Origin: Bacillus sp. RAR_GA_16
GTDB lineage: Bacteria > Bacillota > Bacilli > Bacillales > Guptibacillaceae
Length of the DNA stretch: 64,000 bases
Direction: 5' to 3'
Assembly (NCBI RefSeq): GCF_020165985.1
Contig: NZ_JAIUKZ010000008.1
Coordinates: 186,001 to 250,000, forward strand
Positions within the stretch are counted from its first letter, which is position 1; each line of letters starts with the position of its first letter. The notes beneath the pieces are model-generated. The model made no database searches, was not told the DNA's origin, and was given only the letters and a program-made list of their open reading frames with translations. Position numbers and translations under genes: made by a program. Shown here one piece after another: positions 55,911 through 64,000 of this stretch.

Positions 55911-56922
55911 TCAGCTCCTTGTTTGCACTTAATCCATTTAAATGTTTTTGAACGGTCCTATTTAAAATGGCTTCTTTCGCCATCTGAACACCGTCTTTGA
56001 TCGTCTCACGCGCTCCTGCAAGATAAAGAGCTGCTCCAGCATTATAAAGGACAATGTCAGTGCTCGCTTCGTTTCCTTCATTATTAAAAATTTGTGCAAT
56101 TAGATCGGCACTTTCTTTTGAATTGTTTACGACCAAATCTTGCGCACTACCCGTCGAAAGACCAACATCTTCAGGTGTAAGACGATAGGTGGTAATGTGA
56201 CCATTTCTTAACTCGACGAAATCAGTATACGTTGAAATTGAACATTCATCGATTCCTTCTCCACCAGTAACAAGAAGTGCACGCTCTGTACCCAATCGCT
56301 TTAAGGCTTCGGCCATTTTCAGAGCCTTTTCATAACTATAGACACCAATTAACTGCGCCTGACTACCAGCAGGATTTGCAAGCGGTCCGAGGCTATTAAA
56401 GACGGTTCTAAATCCAATCGCTTTTCGAGCATTTACCGCGTGTTTCATGGCAACATGGTAATTTGGAGCAAATAGGAAACACATGTTTTTCTCTTTAAGC
56501 GTTGCGACAGCATCCTCCCGACTTGACTGCGTCGGGATGCCAAGCTCATCTAAAACGTCCGCACTACCACTTTTGGATGATACTGCTTTGTTACCATGTT
56601 TTGCGACTTTTACCCCAAGACTTGAAACAAGTATGGCTGAAGCAGTCGAAATATTGAAAGTAGAGTGCCCATCGCCTCCTGTCCCGCAAGTATCGATTAG
56701 GGGTAGCCCGCCATGATCTAGCTGAACGACATGATTTCGAAGGGAGCGAACAAACCCCGTTAATTCAGCAACCGATTCGCCTCTCATGTGCAAAATTGTT
56801 AAAAAACTTGCGATTTGGGCATCATTTGCTCTTCCTTCCATAATGACATCCATCACCTGTTCGGCTTCCGTTTCTGACAAGGTATGACCTTCTATCATTC
56901 TACTTAATTGTTCTTTAAACAT
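55897..56922 (-). CDS. trpD: Anthranilate phosphoribosyltransferase
   Basis: A 341-residue transferase attaching PRPP to anthranilate. It shows DTCGTGGDGHSTFNIST, KHGNKAVSSKSGSADVLDELG and FLFAPNYHVAMKH. Its substrate anthranilate is also the product of the kynureninase encoded at 8.7-10 kb. It overlaps trpE by 8 bp. Confidence 0.97.
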   Translation of the reverse strand: MFKEQLSRMIEGHTLSETEAEQVMDVIMEGRANDAQIASFLTILHMRGESVAELTGFVRSLRNHVVQLDHGGLPLIDTCGTGGDGHSTFNISTASAILVSSLGVKVAKHGNKAVSSKSGSADVLDELGIPTQSSREDAVATLKEKNMCFLFAPNYHVAMKHAVNARKAIGFRTVFNSLGPLANPAGSQAQLIGVYSYEKALKMAEALKRLGTERALLVTGGEGIDECSISTYTDFVELRNGHITTYRLTPEDVGLSTGSAQDLVVNNSKESADLIAQIFNNEGNEASTDIVLYNAGAALYLAGARETIKDGVQMAKEAILNRTVQKHLNGLSANKELNVHA

Positions 56923-58426
56923 TAAGTTGCTCCTCCTTTTTATCGAAAATCGCTTCCGCTACCTGAATGGCTTTTATTAAGGCGCTCGCTTTATTTCGCG
57001 TTTCTTCCCATTCATTCTCAGGAATTGAATCTGCTACAATTCCCGCTCCAGCTTGGACATAAGCTGTTCCATCATTGATCACCATTGTTCGAATTGCGAT
57101 ACATGAATCGATATTTCCATCGAATCCAATATAACCGATTGCCCCTGAATAGATGGACCGTGATGACGGTTCGAGTTCATTTAAGATTTGCATCGCACGT
57201 ACTTTGGGAGCACCCGACACTGTTCCAGCAGGGAACGAGGCTACAACGGCATCTAAACTAGTGAATGGAGGAGCTAAAATCCCTGTTACTTTTGAAATGA
57301 TGTGCATGACATGAGAAAAACGACCAATATCCATTAACTGTGGAACCGACACACTTCCATATTCCGCTACTCGCCCTACATCATTTCTCGCAAGGTCAAC
57401 AAGCATGTAATGTTCTGCCCGCTCTTTCTCATCTTGCAATAATTCTTCTGCGAGTTCGTTATCTTCTTGATCGGTTCTGCCTCGCTTTCTTGTACCAGCG
57501 ATTGGGTCAATTTCAATCCTTCCATCCTGGACCTGAACTAATTTCTCAGGTGAGCTTCCAATAATTTCAACATCATTCATCTTTAAATAAAACATGTATG
57601 GAGATGGATTAATGACGCGGAGAACCCGATAAAGATCCAATCCTCCAATTGTGATATCCTTTTCAAATCGCTGTGATAATACAGCTTGAAAAACATCTCC
57701 GTCCTCAATGTAGGATTTTATTTTATTGACATCATTTAAAAATTGTTGCTTTTCATAGTTAGATTTAATTTGTGAGAAATCCACTTCATGAGACGCATCT
57801 TCGGGTAGAACCATTACTTCCGATTGGTTCGACTTCGAAGAGAGGGTCACCAGATCTTCCATCACGGAGAAAGCATTATTGTAAATTTTTTCAACATCTG
57901 CTCCTTCTTTTACCCTAGCATGATGACAAACTGTTAATCGCTTTAAATGATGGTCAAAGATGACTAGATTCTCACAAACAATGAAATGAACGAGCGGCAT
58001 CTTTTCATCTCGATCAGGATGAACTGGAATTTTATCAAATTCACTGACGGCGTCATAGCCTATATAGCCAACAGCTCCACCGTAAAAGGGAAAATCATGA
58101 TCGGGAAGTTTGGGGTTTAAATAGTCGAAAAGGGCTTTTACACCTGATTGAAAATTATTTTCCTGTAAAATTTCGTTCCCACTTGCATCAATAACGGCAA
58201 AAATGCCTTTTTGTTCAATTAAAGAATAAATTGGATCGACGCCAATAAAGGAGTAACGTGACCACTTGGATTCCTGATCACTACTCTCTAATAGAAAGCT
58301 TGCTCGCTTGCCTATATTTTGGAATATTTGAATGGGTGTAGCCGTATCAAGAAAATACGACTTCATAATTGGGATCATGCCAAACTGTTCGGCATCCCTT
58401 TGAAAAGAAGAATAATCTGTAGTCAA
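56915..58426 (-). CDS. trpE: Anthranilate synthase component I
   Basis: A 503-residue chorismate-using enzyme. It has the feedback-site LLESS near residue 46, then SSPEKLVQVQDGRIEIDPIAGTRKRG, HYMLVDLARND and AFDGNIDSC-like YIGFDGNIDSC. The start is a TTG at 58426 behind GAGAGGTGAG; the open frame upstream of it is leader RNA. No trpG lies in the operon, so the glutaminase subunit is presumably supplied by the folate-operon pabA/trpG, as in B. subtilis. Confidence 0.95.
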   Translation of the reverse strand: MTTDYSSFQRDAEQFGMIPIMKSYFLDTATPIQIFQNIGKRASFLLESSDQESKWSRYSFIGVDPIYSLIEQKGIFAVIDASGNEILQENNFQSGVKALFDYLNPKLPDHDFPFYGGAVGYIGYDAVSEFDKIPVHPDRDEKMPLVHFIVCENLVIFDHHLKRLTVCHHARVKEGADVEKIYNNAFSVMEDLVTLSSKSNQSEVMVLPEDASHEVDFSQIKSNYEKQQFLNDVNKIKSYIEDGDVFQAVLSQRFEKDITIGGLDLYRVLRVINPSPYMFYLKMNDVEIIGSSPEKLVQVQDGRIEIDPIAGTRKRGRTDQEDNELAEELLQDEKERAEHYMLVDLARNDVGRVAEYGSVSVPQLMDIGRFSHVMHIISKVTGILAPPFTSLDAVVASFPAGTVSGAPKVRAMQILNELEPSSRSIYSGAIGYIGFDGNIDSCIAIRTMVINDGTAYVQAGAGIVADSIPENEWEETRNKASALIKAIQVAEAIFDKKEEQLNV

Positions 58427-58555
58427 CTTTCTCACCTCTCCATGTTTCGTTATGGAGAATGGAAAATTGAGTATTCCGAGGATTGAAAATAAAGAGGTAT
58501 AACAAATAACAGACGTCAATCGTCTGATTGTTACATATTCCATAAAAGGGTATAT

Positions 58556-58582
58556 AAAAACCCCCTGAATAACCTCAGGGGG
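58556..58582 (-). terminator. Attenuator terminator of the trp operon
   Basis: Stem CCCCCTGA / TCAGGGGG, loop GGTTAT, followed on the minus strand by five T residues. It stands between the TRAP site and trpE. Confidence 0.88.
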
Positions 58583-58599
58583 TGTATAGACGTATCCCT

Positions 58600-58671
58600 C
58601 TAAGCTCTCCTCAACTCAACTATCCTATTCTCAGCTCTCTCAACTCTTAATACCTGATATTGCCTCTGCTC
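58600..58671 (-). promoter_or_regulatory. TRAP (MtrB) binding site in the trp leader
   Basis: On the minus strand the leader contains about twelve GAG/TAG triplets. Eight in a row (58600-58637) are separated by exactly 2 nt: GAG, GAG, TAG, TAG, GAG, GAG, GAG, TAG; further GAG pairs lie upstream. The 11-fold TRAP ring bound to tryptophan wraps such RNA. The 3' end of the site (CTTAGAGGG) can pair with the terminator's first arm, so TRAP binding would favour the terminator. Confidence 0.92.
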
Positions 58672-58683
58672 TAACTTATTTCT

Positions 58684-58712
58684 ATCCTAGTATGACCAAA
58701 TAAATTTGTCAA
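58684..58712 (-). promoter_or_regulatory. sigma-A promoter of the trp operon
   Basis: On the minus strand TTGACA (perfect) and TAGGAT are separated by 17 nt. The -35 box overlaps the aroH stop codon, and the transcript would start just before the first GAG triplets. Confidence 0.75.
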
Positions 58713-59071
58713 CTTGCAAGGTCTGGACGAAGGGCCACAGCCTTCTCCAAATAAACATGGTTGATTTTATCCTGGTCACTTGTTGTATTCACAGTCATTA
58801 ACAAGCGTATACACAGTGGTAACGCTCCCTGAACAGGGATTTCCGATGAGCAAAGCAACGGAACATTTGACCAGCCTTTAAATGCCCGAACTGCTTCAGC
58901 AGGAAAGACAGCATCTAAATCATTCGTCATTGTAAACTGAATGGACGCCACCATAGCAGGATCGATTCCATTGTGTTTGATTAATTCTTCTAGTAAAGTT
59001 GTCGTTGCACGAATAATTTCGTCTTTTTCATTTAGGTTAACTGTTGTTGCTCCTCTAATACCTCGAATCAA
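58709..59071 (-). CDS. aroH: Chorismate mutase, AroH type
   Basis: A 120-residue monofunctional chorismate mutase of the Bacillus AroH fold. It starts with IRGIRGATTV and has conserved Arg in AVRAFKGW and in LCIRLLMTVNT, ending HVYLEKAVALRPDL. The start is a TTG at 59071 behind GAAGGGAG; its codon overlaps the aroB stop. Its 3' end carries the trp promoter. Confidence 0.93.
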   Translation of the reverse strand: MIRGIRGATTVNLNEKDEIIRATTTLLEELIKHNGIDPAMVASIQFTMTNDLDAVFPAEAVRAFKGWSNVPLLCSSEIPVQGALPLCIRLLMTVNTTSDQDKINHVYLEKAVALRPDLAS

Positions 59072-60144
59072 TGTGTGCCGCTCCCTTCTATACAAGATCG
59101 AAGCAGTTCAAGGGCAGAGTCATCCTCTACCGTCACCTTAACAGGCTGACCGATTTTCTTTAACAAAACAAACTGCAGTGTTTTGTTTTCTGCTTTTTTG
59201 TCTTTCTTCATGCGGTCAATTAATTTGTTAGCTCTAAGCTCTTTCGGTACTTTAGTAGGAAGGCCAATTTCTTGAAACCATTTCGTTATTTCATCCATAC
59301 GAAACGTGGTTTGAAAATATTCCTCACTTAACTTGAGGGCATAGATCATGCCAATAGCGACCGCTTCTCCATGAGTCATTTTTCCATAACCAAGCTCTGA
59401 TTCAATTGCATGACCAAGCGTATGTCCAAAATTCAAATAAGCTCTAATTCCTTTTTCACGCTCATCTTCTTTTACGATCGCACCTTTCACACTAATGCCC
59501 TTCTTAATAATGAATTGAAGCTCTTCATCAGTGTAATCCTGGACTGGTTTCCCTCTCTGCATAAGCCAGTTCAGAAACGACTCATCATGAATAAGTGCAT
59601 GCTTAATGACTTCACTAAAGCCTGAACGCCATTCACGACCAGGAAGAGTTCTTAAACACTCTGTATCAAATATAACGGCCGACGGCTGATGAAAAGCACC
59701 AATTAAATTCTTACCTACTTCATGGTTTATCCCGGTCTTCCCACCCACACTAGAATCATGAGCTAATAGCGTAGTAGGAATCTGGATAAAGTCAATACCT
59801 CTCATATATGTAGCGGCAGCAAAGCCGGCTAGATCGCCTACAACCCCACCTCCAAGTGCAATGATGCAGGCTTTTCGATCTAATTCGGCTTCAAGTAATG
59901 CCGTCATCACCTGATGGTACATGGGAAAAGATTTCGATCCTTCTCCAGAAGGCGCTACAAAAGTTGGGATGTTCTCATGCCCTTGAATAGATGGTAAATA
60001 TCTTGCTGCCACCGCTTCATCTGTAATAATGAAAAAGCTTGAATATGAAGCATAATCAACCAGCTCTCTCCATTTGTTTCGAATTCCAGTACCGATATAG
60101 ACTGAATAACTGCCGCTGCTTGTATCTATTGATAAACGATTCAT
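59068..60144 (-). CDS. aroB: 3-dehydroquinate synthase
   Basis: A 358-residue NAD+- and metal-dependent cyclase, step two of the shikimate pathway. It shows GGGVVGDLAGFAAATYMRG, PTTLLAHDSSVGGKTGIN and the metal histidines in FGHTLGHAIE and THGEAVAIGM. It lies 2 bp after aroC. Confidence 0.97.
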   Translation of the reverse strand: MNRLSIDTSSGSYSVYIGTGIRNKWRELVDYASYSSFFIITDEAVAARYLPSIQGHENIPTFVAPSGEGSKSFPMYHQVMTALLEAELDRKACIIALGGGVVGDLAGFAAATYMRGIDFIQIPTTLLAHDSSVGGKTGINHEVGKNLIGAFHQPSAVIFDTECLRTLPGREWRSGFSEVIKHALIHDESFLNWLMQRGKPVQDYTDEELQFIIKKGISVKGAIVKEDEREKGIRAYLNFGHTLGHAIESELGYGKMTHGEAVAIGMIYALKLSEEYFQTTFRMDEITKWFQEIGLPTKVPKELRANKLIDRMKKDKKAENKTLQFVLLKKIGQPVKVTVEDDSALELLRSCIEGSGTH

Positions 60145-60146
60145 TT

Positions 60147-61319
60147 CTAAAACTCCCGGCTATATGTCCTGTAGCGATCAAGGGTCTCAGCAATTTCTTC
60201 GATACGGTCATGACCAAATTTATCAAGAATGGAGCAAGCAACTTCCCATGCCACCACATTCTCAGCCACCACACTTGCTGCCGGTACGGCACAGCTGTCA
60301 GATCGTTCAATGCTTGCCTGGAATGGTTCTTTCGAATCAATATCTACACTTTGAAGGGGTTTATAAAGAGTTGGAATTGGTTTCATGACCCCTTTGACAA
60401 CAATTGGCATTCCAGTCGTCATGCCACCCTCAAAACCTCCAAGTCGATTCGTTTTTCGGGTATATCCTTCTGACTCGGACCATTGAATTTCATCATGAAC
60501 TTCACTACCTGGCTTTCTAGCCGCTTCAAAGCCTATTCCAAACTCTACACCTTTAAAAGCATTGATACTCATTACAGCTCCTGCAATTTTGGCATCAAGC
60601 TTACGATCATAGTGAACATGACTTCCAAGACCTACAGGTAGCCCCTCTACGATGACTTCTACGATCCCTCCAATTGAATCACCATTCTTCTTAGCATCAT
60701 CAATGGCTTCCATCATTTTATTACCCGCTTCTTCATCTAAACTACGAACTGGTGATTGTTCTGACACTCGCTGAACCTCTTCAAGAGACAAACCACCATC
60801 ATATTGGCTTTCTATGCCACCAATCATACGCACATGTCCTGCAACTTGAATACCAAGCGTTTTTAGTAGCTTTTTAGCAACTGCACCCGCAGCTACTCTT
60901 ACCGTCGTTTCTCTTGCAGACGATCGCTCTAGCACATTTCTCATATCACGATGATTGTATTTAATCGCGCCATTTAAATCTGCGTGCCCTGGCCTTGGAC
61001 GAGAGATTTGACGCTTCATGTTTTCTTCTTGCTCTGGTGTTAACGGCTCAGCACCCATATAATTTTTCCAGTGCGTCCAGTCTTTATTTTCTACAACAAG
61101 CGCAATAGGAGCACCTGTCGTTTTCGCATGGCGTACACCACTTAGTATTTGAACTTGATCCTTCTCAATCTGCATACGGCGACCTCGCCCGTATCCAAGT
61201 TGGCGCCTCGCAAGTTCCGTATTAACATCTTCTGCTAATAGCTCAAGACCAGAAGGCAGTCCTTCTAGTATTGTTGTAAGCTGCGGGCCATGTGATTCTC
61301 CTGCTGTTAAGTATCTCAT
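60147..61319 (-). CDS. aroC: Chorismate synthase
   Basis: A 390-residue FMN-dependent lyase forming chorismate (named aroF in B. subtilis). It has GESHGP at the start, [11 protein letters not shown], and [13 protein letters not shown]. The start is ATG 61319 behind GGAGGAG; an ATG 5 codons upstream overlaps that site. It opens the supra-operon under its own promoter. The cheR gene usually upstream is absent. Confidence 0.97.
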   Translation of the reverse strand: MRYLTAGESHGPQLTTILEGLPSGLELLAEDVNTELARRQLGYGRGRRMQIEKDQVQILSGVRHAKTTGAPIALVVENKDWTHWKNYMGAEPLTPEQEENMKRQISRPRPGHADLNGAIKYNHRDMRNVLERSSARETTVRVAAGAVAKKLLKTLGIQVAGHVRMIGGIESQYDGGLSLEEVQRVSEQSPVRSLDEEAGNKMMEAIDDAKKNGDSIGGIVEVIVEGLPVGLGSHVHYDRKLDAKIAGAVMSINAFKGVEFGIGFEAARKPGSEVHDEIQWSESEGYTRKTNRLGGFEGGMTTGMPIVVKGVMKPIPTLYKPLQSVDIDSKEPFQASIERSDSCAVPAASVVAENVVAWEVACSILDKFGHDRIEEIAETLDRYRTYSREF

Positions 61320-61358
61320 CTCGATCTCCTCCATTATGCTTTGGCGCTTTTACGTACT

Positions 61359-61388
61359 ACTATATCACACCATATAAAATTCGTGTAA
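61359..61388 (-). promoter_or_regulatory. Extended -10 promoter of aroC
   Basis: On the minus strand TTACAC and TATAGT are separated by 18 nt, with TG one base before the -10 box. Confidence 0.5.
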
Positions 61389-61547
61389 GTATTTTTAACT
61401 TTTTCCATGATGGTTGGGCATATCCTATCACAATTTAACTAAAAAAACACAAAATTTTTATTCTTTTCTTGCTCATACCTCGATTGCGTCATTGGCCATC
61501 TTTCGTTAATGTTGAAGATATAAACCTTCAAACAAGGAAGTGTCTCG

Positions 61548-62965
61548 ATGAAAATCACAAACCTCACCGCTCAATCAATGGCAAAAAAAATAAAAGCAAA
61601 AGAACTTTCACCTGTCGATGTTGTTCAAAGTCATCTCGATCAAATAAAACGTGTCAATCCTAAGCTAAACTTATTTATCACTGTATTTGAAGAAGAAGCC
61701 TTAAAAGACGCCAAAGTAGCAGAGGAAGAACTTATGAAAAAGGCGTACGCGGCCCTTTGCACGGGGTGCCCATCGCATTAAAAGACCTTACGTCAGTAGC
61801 CGGGCGTCGCACAACCTTTGGATCTCCGCTATTTGAAAACCATATTTCCGATTCAGAACCGACGATTGTTACAAGAATTCGAAACGCAGGCGCAATCATT
61901 ATTGGAAAAACAAACACGCCTGAATTTGGACATAAAGGTACCACAGATAACCTCATCGCTGGGCCTACGAAGAATCCATGGGACTTCTCACGTACTGCTG
62001 GAGGCTCAAGTGGCGGGTCGGCTGCTGCAGTAGCAAGTAAGTGTGTCCCCATTGCCGAAGGAAGTGATGGAGGCGGTTCAATTCGTATTCCGTCGAGCCT
62101 CAATGGAATAGTCGGGCATAAACCTACGTTTGGTCGTGTACCGTTTGACAGTTCTCCTCACAATCGGTTTGGTACGATTCATCCTTTTGTTCACTATGGA
62201 CCAATGGCAAGATCAACCGGTGATGCTGCCCTTCTCCTTTCTGTAATGGAAGGCTATCAGCCCAGTGATCCTTTTTCAGTTCCAATCCCAAAAGAAAATT
62301 TACTTGAAGAAATGAAGTTAGGGGTAAAAGGAAAAAAGTTTGCTTTCACTGAAGACTTTGGTTTATACCCTTTTGAGCAAGAAATCTTAGGACCACTCGA
62401 AGAAGCAATCAGCCTTTTACGTGAGCAAGGGGCTATCGTAGAAAAAATTCCTTTTCAATTCGGCTTGGACCTAAAGGAATTAATTTCGTTTTTCAACAAA
62501 ATGTGGTATGCCGGTTTAGCAACCGCTTATGGAGTACTTTATGATCGCTTTCCTTCACAATTCAGTCCATCTGTATCTGCCATGATTGACTCAGGTAGAC
62601 AGCTTAGTGCAGTGGAATTGAGAGAAACTGAAATGAAACGAACGATCATTTGGAACACGCTTCAAAAAGAACTAGATCATTATGACGCTATTCTATCACC
62701 TGTTGTTGGTGTAACGGCTTTTTCACACCAAATTGACGGTCCGAATACGATAAGCGGAAAAGCCACAGCCCCGATATCCGATTGGATGATGACACAGCTA
62801 TATAATTGTACCGGGCACCCGGCGATATCAATCCCAGTCGGAACAGCGCAATCTGGCTTACCGGTAGGTCTTCAGGCTGCGACCGGCAAATTCAACGATC
62901 GTTTATTGTTTCGCATTGCCCACACACTTGAAAGAGAGAAAGGTTTTCATTTCCCAAACATCTAA
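61548..62965 (+). pseudogene. Amidase, frameshifted
   Basis: An amidase-signature (Ser-Ser-Lys) hydrolase split into two frames. Codons from 61548 read to ELMKK and run to a stop at 61781; from about 61748 the next frame continues RGPLHGVPIALKDL to 62965. The break maps to a run of five A at 61737-61741: one more A would give ELMKKGVRGPLHGVPIALKD in one frame of about 472 residues. The catalytic parts downstream are intact: Lys in ALKD, GGSSGGSAAAVAS, and GSDGGGSIRIPSS. So it is a recent pseudogene or a base-calling error. An AAGGAAG site precedes the ATG. It is not found at this position in B. subtilis. Confidence 0.85.
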
Positions 62966-62997
62966 ACAACTCTTCTCTGTTTCCTTGAATGAAAGAA

Positions 62998-63027
62998 AAA
63001 AGAGCCAGACGGTTGTCTGGCTCTTTT
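62998..63027. terminator. Bidirectional terminator between amidase and ndk
   Basis: Stem AAAAGAGCCAGAC / GTCTGGCTCTTTT with loop GGTT, between convergent genes. Confidence 0.88.
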
Positions 63028-63056
63028 ATCGAAGCGCTTTCATTTGTTATTAAAAT

Positions 63057-63500
63057 TTAAACCCACTTAGAAATGGTTTTTGAGTACTCGTTTAATTCTG
63101 CTTCGTTAAAAAACAAACCGATTTCTCGTTCCGCACTTTCAGGTGAATCCGATCCGTGAATAACGTTCATGCTTACTTGAACACCGTAGTCCCCTCGAAT
63201 GGTACCAGGATTAGCATCTTTTGGATTTGTTGCTCCCATCATCGTACGAGCTGTTGAAATAACATTTTCACCTTCCCATACCATTGCAAATACAGGACCT
63301 GATGTAATGAAATCAACAAGTTCTCCAAAAAAAGGACGCTCTTTATGTTCACCATAATGAGTTTCAGCAAGGTCTTTTGAAACCGTCATCAATTTTGCCC
63401 CTACTAAATTAAAACCTTTATTCTCAAAGCGTGAGACAATTCCACCAATTAAATTACGTTGAACACCATCAGGTTTAACCATTAGAAACGTTTTCTCCAC
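63057..63500 (-). CDS. ndk: Nucleoside diphosphate kinase
   Basis: A 147-residue kinase that balances NTP and dNTP pools. The phosphorylated His lies in [16 protein letters not shown], and [16 protein letters not shown] is at the start. The start codon is GTG at 63500 after GAGGAG. It follows hepT as in B. subtilis. Confidence 0.97.
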   Translation of the reverse strand: MEKTFLMVKPDGVQRNLIGGIVSRFENKGFNLVGAKLMTVSKDLAETHYGEHKERPFFGELVDFITSGPVFAMVWEGENVISTARTMMGATNPKDANPGTIRGDYGVQVSMNVIHGSDSPESAEREIGLFFNEAELNEYSKTISKWV

Positions 63501-63534
63501 AAAAATCTCCTCACTTTCAACACATTGTATGTAT

Positions 63535-63558
63535 AGGGCAGAAACATTTTTCTGCCCT
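63535..63558 (-). terminator. Hairpin between hepT and ndk
   Basis: Stem AGGGCAGAAA / TTTCTGCCCT with a 4-nt loop but no T-run on the minus strand; it may only partly separate hepT from ndk. Confidence 0.4.
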
Positions 63559-63601
63559 TCAAAATTCTATCAAATATTCGCAAAAATAACAACATTTCCT
63601 T

Positions 63602-64000
63602 TTAATGTTTTCTTTTCCCGATATATTCGGCAATTTGTTTTAGTGAAGTTCTTGCTGAAGAAGCAGGCAACTGCTCTAGTTCATAAAAAGCTTTTTGTAG
63701 GTAGCGATCGCTAATCTGTCTGGAATGTTCAATTCCACCCGATAATTTCACAATAGATAGAACTTGATCTACCTGCTCTTGAGAAGAATGAACCTCTTCT
63801 GAAAAGATTTCCATGATTTTCTGTTTTTCATTTTTCTGATTCATCGCATAAAGGACTGGTAGCGTAATGTTTCCCTGAAGCAAGTCTCCACCCGCTGGTT
63901 TTCCGAGCTGTTTAACGGTTCCAGTATAATCAAGAATATCATCCGTTATTTGATATGACATGCCAACGTAATAACCAAACTGCTTCAAGTGAAGCTGCTC
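63602..64000 (-). CDS. hepT: Heptaprenyl diphosphate synthase component II (partial)
   Basis: The C-terminal 132 residues of a trans-polyprenyl synthase; the frame stays open to the window edge, so the 5' end is missing. The second Asp-rich motif QITDDILDYTG and GKPAGGDLLQGNITLP identify it. With HepS it makes the heptaprenyl chain of menaquinone-7. In B. subtilis menG, hepS, mtrB (TRAP) and folE lie just beyond; mtrB would supply the regulator of the trp leader in this window. Confidence 0.93.
   Translation of the reverse strand, partial: EQLHLKQFGYYVGMSYQITDDILDYTGTVKQLGKPAGGDLLQGNITLPVLYAMNQKNEKQKIMEIFSEEVHSSQEQVDQVLSIVKLSGGIEHSRQISDRYLQKAFYELEQLPASSARTSLKQIAEYIGKRKH

Noticed and set aside
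63031-63044. cre-like sequence near ndk
   Set aside because: Only 12 of 14 positions fit, and it lies downstream of both convergent genes.

Overview
The window is a chromosomal segment of a low-GC, endospore-forming Bacillaceae bacterium. It carries SASP, coat and YpjB-type sporulation genes, bacillithiol genes (bshA, bshB1), a class III fructose-1,6-bisphosphatase, a menaquinol:cytochrome c reductase with a Bacillus-type QcrB, and a TRAP-type trp leader. From about 16 kb to the right edge the order follows the Bacillus subtilis hepT-ndk-aro-trp-ypi-qcr-ypj-bsh-pan-dinG-aspB-asnS-dnaD-nth-ponA-recU block, with local differences: cheR and ypoC are missing, and an amidase, a GNAT enzyme, a RacA-like gene and an MBL-like pseudoenzyme are present. 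I cannot name the genus from sequence alone.

Layout. 0-7.5 kb is a mixed accessory and metabolic stretch: a DUF3900 protein, an aldo/keto reductase, an EVE-HNH nuclease that is probably a modification-dependent restriction enzyme, an SDR, fbp, and folD with a ZTP riboswitch. 7.8-8.6 kb is a seven-gene tRNA operon (Leu-Arg-Met-Tyr-Gln-Gly-Arg) read leftward from one promoter. 8.6-19 kb holds a solitary kynureninase with a CcpA site on its promoter, coat-protein genes, an alanine/glycine:cation symporter, small sporulation genes, a CxxC-less thioredoxin-reductase-like flavoprotein, a DD-carboxypeptidase with an altered third motif, and the ypp cluster. 19-31.6 kb is DNA and cell-wall maintenance: recU, ponA, nth, dnaD, asnS, aspB, ypmB, ypmA, dinG. 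31.8-39.7 kb contains panBCD behind a structured leader, then the leftward operon mazG-dapB-mgsA-bshB1-bshA-cca-birA. 39.8-48.6 kb has membrane and sporulation proteins, qcrABC and the ypi genes. 49-61.3 kb is the aromatic supra-operon aroC-aroB-aroH-(leader)-trpEDCFBA-hisC-tyrA-aroA. The right edge carries a frameshifted amidase, ndk and a truncated hepT.

Regulation visible in the sequence includes a ZTP riboswitch (folD), a TRAP attenuator (trpE), a three-way-junction terminator leader (panB), perfect CcpA cre sites (kynU promoter, and the aroA-ypiA gap), one CodY-like box, sigma-A promoters, candidate sigma-E and sigma-G promoters before spore genes, and many intrinsic terminators shared by convergent genes.

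The points most worth a second look are the panB leader, an unexplained array of hairpins before ypmA, two apparent one-base frameshifts (the dnaD C-terminus and the amidase), and three proteins whose catalytic motifs are changed (thioredoxin-reductase-like, DD-carboxypeptidase, MBL-fold). No insertion sequence, prophage or CRISPR array was seen.
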